Source of the DNA: Corynebacterium sp. HMSC05H05
GTDB lineage: Bacteria > Actinomycetota > Actinomycetes > Mycobacteriales > Mycobacteriaceae
Length of the DNA stretch: 64,000 nt
Reading direction: 5' to 3'
Assembly (NCBI RefSeq): GCF_001807265.1
Contig: NZ_KV788410.1
Span: 1-64,000, forward strand
Numbering within the stretch: the first letter of the stretch is position 1; each line of letters opens with the position of its first letter. Below, one piece after another: positions 32,452 to 41,732 of this stretch. Below the pieces are notes generated by a model. That model was not told where the DNA came from and ran no database searches. It saw only the letters and a program-made list of their open reading frames with translations. The position numbers and the translations under genes were made by a program.

Positions 32452-33291
32452 CTACTCCGCGGCGCGCAGCTTGGCTACATCTTCCGCCGAATACGTCGCC
32501 GCGATTTGGACGTCGTTGCCACCGGAGAGGTTCACCCGCGACAGGCGCACACGCTGCGAACCCGGCACCAGCGGGAAGTTCGCCGAGCGCTCCGAAACTT
32601 GCTTCACCGGGAACCCGGCGCGCAGGGCGCAGTGGTTCAGCCACACATCGTCGGCGCGTGGGGCGAGGTCCAAAAACTCCGTGCCGCGCTCGGCGACGTA
32701 GCGCACCATCTCCTTCGGGTAGCGCACGCCGTCCACGCCGGTGGCGAAGTGCAAAATCGACGGCTCGGCGCTGCGCACCGGCTTCCACTTCTTATACGGG
32801 GCGATGCCGTTATCATCCAGCACCACTCTGTGGGCGCGGTAGGCGGTGATGGTGGTGGCCGAAGGGGCGTCGATAAGCTTCTGCGCGAAGGTGCGCGGGT
32901 AAAGCACATCGTCATCGACGGTGATGACGTTGCAGTCCGGATACTGCTGGAACGTGCCGTAATACTTGGTGTGCGGGCCCAAGCCGCCGGTGGACTCGTG
33001 CACCTGCAGGCCGCGATCCGCCAACGCCCGCAGCGCGTCCGGCCACCGGGCGTGAAAATCCACGGGATCCAGCCACAGGTGCACCGGCAGGCGCACCGTG
33101 CCCACCAAAAGCGACGCGATCGCCGCGGACGCGGAGCGCAAACGGGTGCCGTGGGTGGTCAAAGAAATGACGGTTTCACCGTCCTCCGGGAAACGCTTAT
33201 CCGAGTTGTGCGCCGCGTTGAGCAGCAACGGGAGACGAACGAATGCGCCGGTGGCCACGAACCCCTGCCGCACGGCGTAGTCAATCCACAT
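32452..33291 (-). CDS. Glycosyltransferase (DxD type)
   Basis: 279 residues. VISLTTHGTRL near residue 43 and the sugar-nucleotide/metal motif VITVDDDVLYP (about 121-131) are typical of a family of polysaccharide glycosyltransferases. Later, RADDVWLNHCALR resembles the acceptor-side ED/DD motif. No signal or membrane helix. TAGGGT lies 8 nt before the ATG, so it is probably leaderless. A GCTTATCGACG copy (32868-32878, minus strand) encodes Lys-Leu-Ile-Asp-Ala. Acceptor unknown. Confidence 0.78.
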   Translation of the reverse strand: MWIDYAVRQGFVATGAFVRLPLLLNAAHNSDKRFPEDGETVISLTTHGTRLRSASAAIASLLVGTVRLPVHLWLDPVDFHARWPDALRALADRGLQVHESTGGLGPHTKYYGTFQQYPDCNVITVDDDVLYPRTFAQKLIDAPSATTITAYRAHRVVLDDNGIAPYKKWKPVRSAEPSILHFATGVDGVRYPKEMVRYVAERGTEFLDLAPRADDVWLNHCALRAGFPVKQVSERSANFPLVPGSQRVRLSRVNLSGGNDVQIAATYSAEDVAKLRAAE

Positions 33292-33330
33292 GGCGCATTA
33301 CCCTAGCCGACCGGCGAGGGAGGGTGCATG

Positions 33331-34311
33331 ATGGAGGGCATGACTGACACTGGGACTCACACCGCCACCCCCCGCGACTGGTGGGAAGCCGCCCGCCCCC
33401 ACACCTGGCCCAACGCTTTCGCCCCCGTCATCGCCGGCACCGGTGTGGCGGCCCTGACCTTGCAGGCCCACCCCGGCCGCGCAGTGCTCGCGCTTTTAGT
33501 GGCGTGGGCGCTGATCATCGGCGTGAACTACGCCAACGACTACTCCGACGGCATCCGCGGCACCGACGACGACCGCACCGGCCCGACGCGCCTGACCGGC
33601 TCCGGGCTGGCCGCGCCGGAGCAGGTGAAGCTCGCGGCGTTTATCGCGTTCGGCGCCGCCGCGGTGTTCGGCGTGATCCTGTCCGCGGTGGCGGGCGCGA
33701 TGTGGCTTGTGCTGGTGGGCGCGCTGTGCATCGCCGCGGCGTGGTTCTACACCGGCGGCGACAGCCCCTACGGTTACTCCGGCTTCGGCGAACTATCGGT
33801 GTTTGTGTTCTTCGGGCTGGTCGCCGTGATGGGCACCGAATACACCCAGTCCGGAATGGTGTCCTGGGAAGGCTTCTTGTGTGCGCTGGCCATCGGCGCG
33901 ATCTCCGCGTCGGTGAACCTGGCCAACAACATCCGCGACATACCCACCGATGCGGCCGCCGGCAAGCGCACACTTGCGGTAAGGCTTGGCGACGACAACG
34001 CGCGCACCCTCTTCACCGTCCTGACGTTGTTCCCGTTCTTCATCTCAGTGGTGTTGTCGATGACCACCGTGTCTGCGCTAGCGGCGCTTGTGGCGCTGCC
34101 GCTGGCGGTGGCGAGCGTTTTGAAGGTACGCGGCGGGGCTTCGGGCAAAGAGCTCATCCCGGTGCTGGGGCTGAACGGCAAGACCATGCTGGCCTGGGCC
34201 GTGGTCACCGCGGTGGCGTTCGCGTGGTTCGGCTGGTCGTTCTGGGGCCAGTTCGCCGGTATCGGCGGTATGGGCGAGGCCGTGCCGTACGCGCCGTTGT
34301 CCTCGATGTAG
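33331..34311 (+). CDS. menA: 1,4-Dihydroxy-2-naphthoate polyprenyltransferase
   Basis: 326 residues, nine membrane helices, UbiA superfamily. First Asp-rich motif NYANDYSDGIRGTDDDR (about residues 71-87) and the second NNIRDIPTDAAAGKRTLAVRLG (split here as NNIRDIPTDAAAG and KRTLAVRLG) bind the prenyl diphosphate. It attaches the isoprenoid tail in menaquinone synthesis. Three close ATGs exist (33328, 33331, 33340). I chose 33331, 6 nt after GAGGGAGGG. Confidence 0.93.
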   Translation: MEGMTDTGTHTATPRDWWEAARPHTWPNAFAPVIAGTGVAALTLQAHPGRAVLALLVAWALIIGVNYANDYSDGIRGTDDDRTGPTRLTGSGLAAPEQVKLAAFIAFGAAAVFGVILSAVAGAMWLVLVGALCIAAAWFYTGGDSPYGYSGFGELSVFVFFGLVAVMGTEYTQSGMVSWEGFLCALAIGAISASVNLANNIRDIPTDAAAGKRTLAVRLGDDNARTLFTVLTLFPFFISVVLSMTTVSALAALVALPLAVASVLKVRGGASGKELIPVLGLNGKTMLAWAVVTAVAFAWFGWSFWGQFAGIGGMGEAVPYAPLSSM

Positions 34312-34350
34312 TCGCAGGTGTCCATCGGGCCCGCAGGTGCCTCGTTTTCG

Positions 34351-34376
34351 CAATGTGGCAAAAATTTGCCACATTG
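34351..34376. promoter_or_regulatory. Perfect 12-bp palindrome upstream of the AEC permease gene
   Basis: CAATGTGGCAAA (34351-34362) and TTTGCCACATTG (34365-34376), 2-nt spacer. It is 30-55 nt upstream of the TACACT -10 box of the next gene. It could be an operator or a menA terminator; no T-run follows. Confidence 0.6.
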
Positions 34377-34405
34377 CCAAACGCGACCACCCCCAGCCCC
34401 GGCGA

Positions 34406-34411
34406 TACACT
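34406..34411 (+). promoter_or_regulatory. -10 box of a leaderless transcript (AEC permease)
   Basis: TACACT, 7 nt before the ATG at 34419. Confidence 0.5.
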
Positions 34412-34418
34412 CACGGGC

Positions 34419-35321
34419 ATGCTTGACGTCCTCACCGGTTTCGCCATCATCTTCACCGTCATCGCGGCGGGATGGTGGCTGGCCCACAAAGGCGTCATCG
34501 GGCCGGGCGAGCAGCGCCTGCAGCTCAACCGCATCGCGTTCCACGTAGCCACCCCGTCGCTGATTTTCTCCTCGGTGGCGGTCTCGGACACGGACGCGTT
34601 TTTCTCCCCGGTCATCCTGGTCATCGCCGTCGCCACGGTGGTGACCATGCTCATCTACTGGGCGATCAGCGCGCTCTTCTTCCGCCAGGACGCGACGGAA
34701 ACGATGGCGGGTGCGGCGTCGTCGAGCTACTACAACTCCGTCAACATCGGCCTGCCCATCGCCACCTATGTGCTTGGCGACGCCACCTTCGTCGTGCCCG
34801 CCCTCGTCCTCCAGATGGCGGTGCTCTCCCCCATCGTCATCGCGGGGCTGGACCGGGGCGCGAAAGGCGTCGGCAAGTCCGTGGTGGCCGGCCTGACCGC
34901 GCCCGTGGTGGTCGCGGCGTTCGCGGGGTTTGCCGTCTCCGCGTCGTCCTGGACAGTGCCGGAGCCGGTGCTCGCGCCGCTGGAGATCTTGGGCGGGGCG
35001 TCCATCCCGCTGATCCTTATGAGCTTCGGCGCCTCACTCACCGGCGAGAAGGTACTGACAAGCCACCGTGGCCCCACCCTCACCGCCACCGCGTTGAAGC
35101 TGGTGGGTATGCCGGCGGTGGCGTGGATCGTCGCAAAGCTTCTGCACCTGGGGCCGGAAGAGATGTACGCCGCGCTGATCCTCTGCGCGCTGCCCACGGC
35201 GCAGAACGTGTACAACTACGCGGCGACGTACCGCTCGGGTGAAGTGATCTGCCGCGACACCGTGTTCCTGACTACCTTCCTGGCCCTGCCGGCCATGCTG
35301 CTGATCGCCGGAGTGTTCTAG
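34419..35321 (+). CDS. AEC-family permease
   Basis: 300 residues, ten membrane helices. AEC (auxin efflux carrier) family traits: an N-terminal helix block with LNRIAFHVATPSLIFSSV, the central YYNSVNIGLPIATYVLG and the C-terminal LILCALPTAQNVYNYA. Bacterial members move dicarboxylates or similar acids; the substrate here is unknown. The frame is open far upstream across menA, but the leaderless promoter fixes the ATG. No partner genes. Confidence 0.85.
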   Translation: MLDVLTGFAIIFTVIAAGWWLAHKGVIGPGEQRLQLNRIAFHVATPSLIFSSVAVSDTDAFFSPVILVIAVATVVTMLIYWAISALFFRQDATETMAGAASSSYYNSVNIGLPIATYVLGDATFVVPALVLQMAVLSPIVIAGLDRGAKGVGKSVVAGLTAPVVVAAFAGFAVSASSWTVPEPVLAPLEILGGASIPLILMSFGASLTGEKVLTSHRGPTLTATALKLVGMPAVAWIVAKLLHLGPEEMYAALILCALPTAQNVYNYAATYRSGEVICRDTVFLTTFLALPAMLLIAGVF

Positions 35322-35439
35322 CTGTACTGACCTCAAACGTTGGTCAATCGTGAAAACCCAGTGCAACCAGCCGTCGAGCTCGCCGCGGTAGCAAAGCGGT
35401 GGAGAGGTGTGAGGATGATGTTGGCGTGTCTTAGGTCTC
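35322..35439. other. Gap between AEC permease and resistance-like unit
   Basis: 118 bp. Contains a short dyad TGACC/GGTCA at about 35327-35346 and no gene. The string GGTCAAT with a nearby TGAC is echoed at 38517-38535 on the other side of the ABC-F/MFS unit. Confidence 0.35.
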
Positions 35440-36681
35440 TCATGCCTCGGCCAGCGTCTTCTGTGGCATCTTGAGTTGACCCAGGGCTAGGAGCAGTGCT
35501 GCCGTGGCCAGTGGCACCAGGCCGGCGGTGATGAACAGAGTTCTGGAGTCGATGAAGCGGCTGAAGAGTCCGGTGAGGGCGATGGACAGAGGCATGAAGG
35601 CGATGGAAATGAAGAAGTCGAGGCTGGCGACCCTGCCGAGCATCTCCAAGGGGACGTGCTCTTGAAGCACTGTTCCCCAGATGACCATCCCGATCCCGAT
35701 CAGCGCCCCGTAGAACGCGAGTCCTGCACCGATGGCCCACGGATTGCTGGTGAGCGCCGGGATGGACAAGGGCAGACATCCGAGCGCCCAGACGCCGACC
35801 ATTGCGGGCAGGAAGCGTTCCGGTGTGCGCCACGACCCCGCCAGCAGGGAGCCCACCAACCCGCCCGCGCCGAGGGCAGCCAGGACGGCCCCGTAGAGGG
35901 CAGGTCCATTGTCATGCGAGGAGCGCATAAGAGCGGGTAGGAGGACTTCGAGTGGTCCGGTCACGACCAGTCCCATGACGGCCGCGAACAGGACACTGGA
36001 GCGAACCCAGCGTGTGCGGGAAACGTAGCGGAAGCCATCGAGCAGATCGGTGATCGGTGAGTCTGCCGCAGCGTCGGCATTGGCCTCCGTTTCGGCGCGG
36101 GTGGGGGTGGGAAGCCGCAGGGCCGCGAGCAGGCCAAGTCCGATTGCTGCTGCGATGAGGTACCCGCCAGCGGCGGGCATGCTTGCGCCGATGAGCGCTC
36201 CGACGACAGCGGGCGCAAGTGCCTGCCCGACCAAGGGACGGGTGGCGCCTTCGAGGCCGTTGACGGCCATGAGGTCGTCGCTATCCACCAGGACTGGCAC
36301 CAGTGCCGTGTAGGCGGGGAAGAAGAAGGCGGTTGAAGCGCCACTGATGAACGCGGAGACCGCGAGCATCCAGAAGGTGACAAAGTCGAGGATTGCTGCT
36401 GTGGACATCGCGGTCGCGATGGCGAGATTCAGGGCGAGCACACCCACGATGACGGATTTGTTGGGGATCCGGTCGGCAATTACGCCAGCTGGGAGGGATC
36501 CCGCAAGCAGGCCGATGCCGCTCCAGGCCACGACACCCGACAAGGTGGCTGGCGTGGCGCCCAGGTCGAGGGTCTGCATGGTCAGGTAGAGGGCCCAGGC
36601 GCCCTGGGCGAAGATGGTCAGCACCATCGCTGCGAACAACTGGCGGTACGTGGGGATGGTCAAGGGGTGAAGCGGGTTCAT
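35440..36681 (-). CDS. MFS efflux transporter
   Basis: 413 residues, 12 membrane helices. Motif A-like loop [15 protein letters not shown] between helices 2 and 3, and the antiporter-like loop region later on. This resembles DHA-type MFS drug exporters (macrolide or tetracycline class). The ATG overlaps the upstream ABC-F gene stop by 4 bases. The pairing of an MFS pump with an ABC-F protein recalls the mef-msr macrolide-resistance pair, although the order is reversed. A drug-efflux role is inferred, not proven. Confidence 0.8.
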   Translation of the reverse strand: MNPLHPLTIPTYRQLFAAMVLTIFAQGAWALYLTMQTLDLGATPATLSGVVAWSGIGLLAGSLPAGVIADRIPNKSVIVGVLALNLAIATAMSTAAILDFVTFWMLAVSAFISGASTAFFFPAYTALVPVLVDSDDLMAVNGLEGATRPLVGQALAPAVVGALIGASMPAAGGYLIAAAIGLGLLAALRLPTPTRAETEANADAAADSPITDLLDGFRYVSRTRWVRSSVLFAAVMGLVVTGPLEVLLPALMRSSHDNGPALYGAVLAALGAGGLVGSLLAGSWRTPERFLPAMVGVWALGCLPLSIPALTSNPWAIGAGLAFYGALIGIGMVIWGTVLQEHVPLEMLGRVASLDFFISIAFMPLSIALTGLFSRFIDSRTLFITAGLVPLATAALLLALGQLKMPQKTLAEA

Positions 36682-38330
36682 GGCATGTCCTTCAAGTCAA
36701 GGTTCAGGTGGGGCCAGTCGGAAAAGTCGTGGAGCATCTGCCGGTCATGGGTGGCGACGATCACCGCGCAGGAGGCCTGTTGGAGCTCGGTGGTGATGTC
36801 GTCGACGAGGTTCGATGACAGATGATTGGTGGGTTCGTCCAGGAGCAGCAGGTCTGGGTCCTGTGCCAGACACATGGCCAGGTGGAGTCGGCGTTGCTGT
36901 CCTTGCGACAGGCGCCCCACGGGCGTGTTGGTTGCAGAGGCCTCGAGCAGCCCGAGCGAGCCGAGAGTAGGCGCCTGAGATCGGCGGCCCAGCTTTGTTA
37001 GGTACGCCTCGTAGACCTCGTGTGCGGGGCTGGAGTGATCCCAGTCGGAGACCTCTTGAGACAGCAGAGTGATGCGTGCTCTCGGGTTCACTCGCACATG
37101 TCCCGTGGTGGGGGCCAGACGCTGTGCAAGAACTGCCAACAAGGTGGACTTTCCCGCGCCGTTTGGTCCGGTGACCACCAACCGGTCACCGCCGTTCACG
37201 TCAACCGACACCGGAGTGTCCAACCGGTCCTTCACAGTAACTTCGGTGGCGTTCATGATGCTCTGCCCGGCACGAGTTGTCGAGGCGGGCCACGCTAGAC
37301 GCAGTGGCGGTGCCGGCACGTCGATCTCATGACGTTTCAGGTCTTCTATACGTCGGTTGAAGGCTTGGACCACTCCAGCAGCGCGTGTGGCGCGTTGGTG
37401 CTTGCCTGTGCCCTTGTCAGGTCTCCATCCCCCCTGAGACAGGCGGGAGCGTGCCTCGGCTGCAGCGCGTGTCAGTTCATTGTGCCGGGCGACCTGGGCG
37501 GCGTGGTCCTGTTCCCACACGAGGCGTTCTCGTCGGCGGCCTTCAATCCAGCCTTGGTAGCCGCCCGAGTAGGTTCGCGGCACGCCATCTCGGGTCGGGT
37601 CGAGATCCAGGAAGGTAGTCGCCACATCACGCAGCAGAGCGCGGTCGTGACTGACCAGAGCCAGGCCACCGGGGTGATCACGCAGTCGTTCGGTTAGGAA
37701 GGACAGTCCTGCAGCGTCGAGGTGGTTCGTGGGCTCGTCCAGCAGGAGCAGGTCAGGGGTCGATCCAAGTGCGACGGCAAGCCGGACCCGGTACCGTTGC
37801 CCGACCGACAAGGTCGACAGTATGCGAGCGCGGTCGCTGCAAGCGTCAAGGCCTGCAAGTGCGATGTCCACGCGCCTTTCTGCATCCCAGGCATCCAATA
37901 GCGTGGCGGTCTCGAGCGCTGCGGAATAGGCATCGGCCGCGTCGTTTCCTGCGGCGAGTGCTGCGCTCGCCACGTCGAGTGCCTCAAGTGCAGCCCTGGA
38001 GGGAGCTGTCGCTTCGGCGATGAGATCGCCGACGGTGCGGTTGCCTTCGGTGGGCATGTCCTGCTTGACCAGGACGAGGGAACCCATCTGGGTCACTACT
38101 CCCGAGTCAGGGGTCAGGAGCCCCGCCAAGATATGGAGCAAGGTGGTCTTACCACGGCCGTTGTCGCCGACGATCGCCAGGCGTGAGCCGGCGGAGACGG
38201 TGACATCCAGCCCGTTCAGGAGGTGCCTGTCTCCCAAGGTGATGTGGATTGATTCGGCACGGATGTGTGCGACTGGCCCGCGGGGCGTTCCGTTCCACAC
38301 ACATGACCGCAAGGTTGGTGTGATTGGCAT
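36678..38330 (-). CDS. ABC-F family ATPase (probable ribosome-protection protein)
   Basis: 550 residues, two ABC domains and no membrane helix. Walker [10 protein letters not shown] and GPNGAGKST; signatures [12 protein letters not shown] and [12 protein letters not shown]; Walker [14 protein letters not shown] and [13 protein letters not shown]. The inter-domain linker is Arg/Glu-rich and helical, as in antibiotic-resistance ABC-F proteins that push drugs off the ribosome. Housekeeping EttA-like members are also possible. The coupled MFS gene and the upstream leader ORF favour resistance. No clear ribosome site precedes the ATG at 38330. Confidence 0.82.
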   Translation of the reverse strand: MPITPTLRSCVWNGTPRGPVAHIRAESIHITLGDRHLLNGLDVTVSAGSRLAIVGDNGRGKTTLLHILAGLLTPDSGVVTQMGSLVLVKQDMPTEGNRTVGDLIAEATAPSRAALEALDVASAALAAGNDAADAYSAALETATLLDAWDAERRVDIALAGLDACSDRARILSTLSVGQRYRVRLAVALGSTPDLLLLDEPTNHLDAAGLSFLTERLRDHPGGLALVSHDRALLRDVATTFLDLDPTRDGVPRTYSGGYQGWIEGRRRERLVWEQDHAAQVARHNELTRAAAEARSRLSQGGWRPDKGTGKHQRATRAAGVVQAFNRRIEDLKRHEIDVPAPPLRLAWPASTTRAGQSIMNATEVTVKDRLDTPVSVDVNGGDRLVVTGPNGAGKSTLLAVLAQRLAPTTGHVRVNPRARITLLSQEVSDWDHSSPAHEVYEAYLTKLGRRSQAPTLGSLGLLEASATNTPVGRLSQGQQRRLHLAMCLAQDPDLLLLDEPTNHLSSNLVDDITTELQQASCAVIVATHDRQMLHDFSDWPHLNLDLKDMP

Positions 38331-38355
38331 TTCGTACTTTCAGCTCGTCATGGAG

Positions 38356-38438
38356 CCGGGCAGCACTAAATGACCGCCCGGCAGATGGCCAGGACGGCAG
38401 ACGAGAGATCAGAAGGGGTCCCGCCGCCGTCAGCGGGC
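38356..38438 (-). promoter_or_regulatory. Hairpins between leader ORF and ABC-F gene
   Basis: Two GC-rich stems: CCGGGC with GCCCGG (38356-38361 and 38376-38381, extendable by one pair) and CCCGC with GCGGG around the leader stop (about 38420-38437). They are placed where translation of the leader could switch RNA structure. No U-run, so translational rather than transcriptional attenuation would be expected. Confidence 0.4.
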
Positions 38439-38474
38439 GGAACGCAGCTTCATGGAAGCGATGCCTGAGTACAT
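38430..38474 (-). CDS. Possible leader peptide of the ABC-F/MFS unit
   Basis: 14 codons, peptide MYSGIASMKLRSAR, stop TGA at 38430. The ATG is exactly 7 nt after TAAACT (38482-38487), which has a TTGGCT -35-like element 18 nt further upstream, so the mRNA would start at the leader ATG. It lies 99 nt before the ABC-F start. The size and position match drug-sensing leader peptides of resistance genes. Confidence 0.5.
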   Translation of the reverse strand: MYSGIASMKLRSAR

Positions 38475-38481
38475 GAGGCAG

Positions 38482-38487
38482 AGTTTA
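38482..38487 (-). promoter_or_regulatory. -10 box for leader, ABC-F and MFS transcript
   Basis: TAAACT on the minus strand; TTGGCT 18 nt upstream serves as -35. The transcript would begin at the leader ATG. Confidence 0.5.
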
Positions 38488-38582
38488 CCCAGCGTGGCGG
38501 ATCTCAGCCAATTAATTGACGTCTCCGGTCAATACGTCTAGTCCGCTTGACGCACCCGAGTGCAGTGGTTCACACTTTGGCA

Positions 38583-39581
38583 ATGAGGAAGGCACGGAAA
38601 ACTGTGGCAGCCGCGCTACTGACGGTGGCAGCGGTGTTGGGCGGATGCTCGTCGACAGGCGGAGCCCCCCGCAACGAAGACGGCGGCGGCACGGCGGGCG
38701 GCGTGGACACCCCGCGGTACGTGGTGGCGATGGTCACCCACGGCGCGCCCGGCGACACCTACTGGGACCTCGTGCGCAAGGGCGCCGAGGACGCCGCGAA
38801 GAAGGACAACATCGAGCTGCGCTACTCATCCGACCCGCAGGCGCCCAACCAGGCGAACCTCGTGCGCTCCGCGGTGGACGCGGGCGTGGACGGCATCGCC
38901 GTGACCATGCCGAATGCGGAGGCGATCGGCCCAGCGGCGCGCGACGCCGTGGACCACGGCATCCCCGTGGTCGGCCTGAACGCCGGCATGACCGCGTACC
39001 AGGACTACGGGTTGACCGGCTTCTTCGGCCAGGACGAGACCGTGGCCGGCCGCGCCGCCGGCGAGCGCCTCAAGGAGGAAGGCAAGAAGAAGGTGCTGTG
39101 CGTGATCCACGAGCAGGGCAACTCCTCGCAGGAGGCGCGCTGCGCCGGTGTGCGCGACGGCCTCGGCGGCGACTCAAACGCGGTGGAGCTGCTGTACGTC
39201 AACGGCCAGGACCTCACCGCCGTGCAGTCCACCATCACCTCGAAGCTTTCCCAGGACCGCTCCTTCGACACCGTGTTTGCGCTGCAGGCGCCGGTGGCGA
39301 TGCGCGCCGTGGAATCCGTGAACCAGTCCGGCGCGAAGGCACAGGTGTCCACCTTCGACACCAACGCGGAGCTCGTTGGCGCCATCGCGGACGGGCGCGT
39401 GGCGTGGGCCGTGGACCAGCAGCCGTACCTGCAGGGCTACCTGGCGGTGGACTCGCTGTGGATTGCAAAACGCAACGGCGGCACCCTCGGCGGCGGGCGC
39501 CCCGTCTACACGGGCCCGAGCTTCGTGGACGCCACCAACGTCGACAAGGTCGAAGAGGCCGCGAAGGCGGGCATGCGATGA
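38583..39581 (+). CDS. Ribose-type sugar-binding lipoprotein
   Basis: 332 residues. Signal peptide with lipobox LGGC (Cys about residue 22). Mature RbsB-like fold: VVAMVTHGAPGDTYWDLVRKG, GVDGIAVTMPNAEAIGPAARDA, GIPVVGLNAGM, and VDQQPYLQGYLAVDSLWI near the end, matching the periplasmic-binding-protein type 1 family for sugars such as ribose or inositol. First gene of a three-gene importer. CACACT, a weak -10, lies 6 nt before the ATG. Coupled to the permease by ATGA. Confidence 0.88.
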   Translation: MRKARKTVAAALLTVAAVLGGCSSTGGAPRNEDGGGTAGGVDTPRYVVAMVTHGAPGDTYWDLVRKGAEDAAKKDNIELRYSSDPQAPNQANLVRSAVDAGVDGIAVTMPNAEAIGPAARDAVDHGIPVVGLNAGMTAYQDYGLTGFFGQDETVAGRAAGERLKEEGKKKVLCVIHEQGNSSQEARCAGVRDGLGGDSNAVELLYVNGQDLTAVQSTITSKLSQDRSFDTVFALQAPVAMRAVESVNQSGAKAQVSTFDTNAELVGAIADGRVAWAVDQQPYLQGYLAVDSLWIAKRNGGTLGGGRPVYTGPSFVDATNVDKVEEAAKAGMR

Positions 39582-40594
39582 GGGACGACCGCCTGAAAAC
39601 CCGCACCGGGTTCGCGCGCCTGATCCGCCGCCCGGAGTTTGCCAGCCTCCTCGGCTTCATCGCTATCTTTGTCTTCTTCCTCTCCGTGGCGCCGGCGTTC
39701 CGCTCCTTTGAGGCGCTGGCCACCACGCTGTACGCCAGCTCCACCCTGGGCATCGTGGCGCTTGCGGTGGGCATGCTCATGATCGGCGGGGAGTTCGACC
39801 TCTCCTCCGGTGTCGCCGTGACCACCGCCGCGCTGGCCGCGACGATGCTGAACTACAACCTGCACCTGAACTCGTGGGTGGGCGCGTTCCTCGCGCTGGG
39901 GATCTCGCTGGCCATCGGCGCGCTCAACGGCTTTTTGGTCACGCGCACCGGCATCGATTCCTTCCTGATCACCCTGGCGGCCTTCCTCATGCTCCAAGGC
40001 TTAAACCTGGCGGTGACGAAGCTGGTCACCGGCCAGGTGGCCACCCCCACCATCGCGGACATGGAGGGCTTCCCGTCCGCCCACGCCGTGTTCGCCGGCA
40101 ACTTCCACATCGGCAACGTGCGCATCTCGGTGACCGTCCTGTGGTGGATCTTCTTCGTCGCCGTGGCATCGTTTGTGCTGTTCCGCACCAAGCTCGGCGG
40201 CTGGATCACCGCGGTCGGCGGCAACGCTGACGCCGCCCGCGCCGTCGGCGTGCCGGTGCGCCGCGTGAAGATTCTGCTGTTCATGGGCATCAGCTTCGCC
40301 GCGTGGTTCGTGGGCATGCACACCCTGTTCGCCTTCGACTCCATCCAGGCCGGCCAGGGCGTGGGCAACGAGTTCCTCTACATCATCGCCGCGGTCATCG
40401 GCGGCTGCGCGATGACGGGCGGGCGCGGCACCGCCGTCGGCACCGCCATCGGCGCGCTGATCTTCGGCATGACCAACCAGGGCATCGTCTACGCCGGCTG
40501 GAACCCGGACTGGTTCAAGTTCTTCCTCGGCGCGACACTGCTCGTGGCGGTGCTCGCAAACACCTCCTTCGCCAAATACACCAAGGGGCGCTAA
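39578..40594 (+). CDS. Ribose-type ABC permease
   Basis: 338 residues, RbsC family, about ten membrane helices. Characteristic blocks: ALAVGMLMIGGEFDLSSGV (sugar-permease signature), GFLVTRTGIDSFLITLAAF, and GGNADAARAVGVPVRRVK before the last helices. Forms the pore for the preceding binding protein. ATG overlaps the binding-protein stop by 4 bases. The next gene starts on the base after its stop. Confidence 0.9.
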   Translation: MRDDRLKTRTGFARLIRRPEFASLLGFIAIFVFFLSVAPAFRSFEALATTLYASSTLGIVALAVGMLMIGGEFDLSSGVAVTTAALAATMLNYNLHLNSWVGAFLALGISLAIGALNGFLVTRTGIDSFLITLAAFLMLQGLNLAVTKLVTGQVATPTIADMEGFPSAHAVFAGNFHIGNVRISVTVLWWIFFVAVASFVLFRTKLGGWITAVGGNADAARAVGVPVRRVKILLFMGISFAAWFVGMHTLFAFDSIQAGQGVGNEFLYIIAAVIGGCAMTGGRGTAVGTAIGALIFGMTNQGIVYAGWNPDWFKFFLGATLLVAVLANTSFAKYTKGR

Positions 40595-41356
40595 GTGGCT
40601 GTCATCGAACTGGAAAACATCACCAAGTCCTACGGCAGCTTCGAGGCGCTGCGCGGCGTCAACCTCGCCGTGCGCGAAGGCGAAGTCACCTGCGTGCTCG
40701 GCGACAATGGCGCCGGAAAATCCACCCTGATAAAAATCCTGTCGGGCCTGCATCAACCCACCTCGGGCACCATGCTTATCGACGGCTCCGCCACCACCCT
40801 CACCTCCCCCCGCGACGCCATCAGCGCTGGCATCGCCACCGTTCACCAGACGCTGGCGATCGTCGACGAGCTCAGCGTGTGGCGCAACTTCTTCCTCGGC
40901 CAAGAACTCACCGGCGCGTTCGGCGTGCTGCGCCAGGCCGAGATGAAGCGGATCTGCTCCGAGCAGCTTCTAGAGATGGGCATTGACATCCCCGACGTGG
41001 ACGTCGAGGCCGGCAACCTCTCCGGCGGCCAACGCCAGGTCATCGCCATCGCCCGTGCCGTCTACTTCGGCGCCCGCGTGCTGATCCTTGACGAGCCCAC
41101 CGCAGCGCTTGGCGTGAAACAGTCCGGGGCGGTGCTGCGCATGGTCGCCGCCGCCCGCGAGCGCGGCATCGCCGTCGTGTTAGTCACTCACAACCCCCAC
41201 CACGCCTTCTTGGTGGGCGACCACTTCACCATCCTGAAGCTCGGCCACCAGGAGCTCGACGCACCTCGTTCCGAGGTCACCCTCGAGGAGCTGACCCACC
41301 AGATGGCCGGGGGTGGAGAGCTGGAGGCGCTGAGCCATGAGCTGAGGCGGGACTAA
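40595..41356 (+). CDS. Sugar ABC transporter ATPase (single domain)
   Basis: 253 residues, GTG start directly after the permease stop. Walker A GDNGAGKST, signature LSGGQRQVIAIARAV, Walker B VLILDEPTAALG, H-loop VLVTHNPHH. It is about half the size of RbsA, which has two ABC domains, so two copies would be needed per transporter, as in some actinobacterial sugar systems. A GCTTATCGACG copy (40774-40784) is read Met-Leu-Ile-Asp-Gly. Confidence 0.9.
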   Translation: MAVIELENITKSYGSFEALRGVNLAVREGEVTCVLGDNGAGKSTLIKILSGLHQPTSGTMLIDGSATTLTSPRDAISAGIATVHQTLAIVDELSVWRNFFLGQELTGAFGVLRQAEMKRICSEQLLEMGIDIPDVDVEAGNLSGGQRQVIAIARAVYFGARVLILDEPTAALGVKQSGAVLRMVAAARERGIAVVLVTHNPHHAFLVGDHFTILKLGHQELDAPRSEVTLEELTHQMAGGGELEALSHELRRD

Positions 41357-41380
41357 ACCTTTGGTGCGTCGATTAGCGAG

Positions 41381-41692
41381 CTAGCGTTCGGCGAGCTCGG
41401 ACTGAATCCAGTCCTTGCGCGCCTGGCGCTGGTGCTTCAGCTCCGCGACAGCCTCATTCGCCTCAATGCGGTGGCGCTTAAACAGCAGCATCGACAGCGG
41501 GAACGCCACAATCAGCGCCAGCAGCGCCGACATAATCACCGGCACCGGCGCGCCAATGAGCACCGCGGCGAGCTGGATCACCACCGTCAGCGCGATGAAC
41601 AAAAGCAGGCGGTCCAAGCCGTAGATGGCCACGGCCTTGTTCGCCCTCGATTTCGCCCCGGGGTCTACCTGCGGAGAACGTTGATCAGTCAC
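41381..41692 (-). CDS. DUF4229-like small membrane protein
   Basis: 103 residues with two membrane helices (about residues 28-45 and 50-70) and a basic C-terminal helix. Resembles DUF4229 proteins of actinobacteria, function unknown. GTG start with TAGGGT 8 nt upstream, so probably leaderless. Monocistronic, convergent with the sugar ABC genes. Confidence 0.65.
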   Translation of the reverse strand: MTDQRSPQVDPGAKSRANKAVAIYGLDRLLLFIALTVVIQLAAVLIGAPVPVIMSALLALIVAFPLSMLLFKRHRIEANEAVAELKHQRQARKDWIQSELAER

Positions 41693-41719
41693 GGTTGTTC
41701 ACCCTATCCGGTGGCCAAG

Positions 41720-41725
41720 TATGTT
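41720..41725 (+). promoter_or_regulatory. -10 box of a leaderless small gene
   Basis: TATGTT, 7 nt before the ATG at 41733. Confidence 0.5.
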
Positions 41726-41732
41726 TAAAACC

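Noticed and set aside
33381..35321. A 646-codon open frame crossing menA and the AEC gene
   Set aside because: Its first part is an Arg/His-rich shadow of menA in another frame; only the part from 34419 is a real gene with its own promoter.
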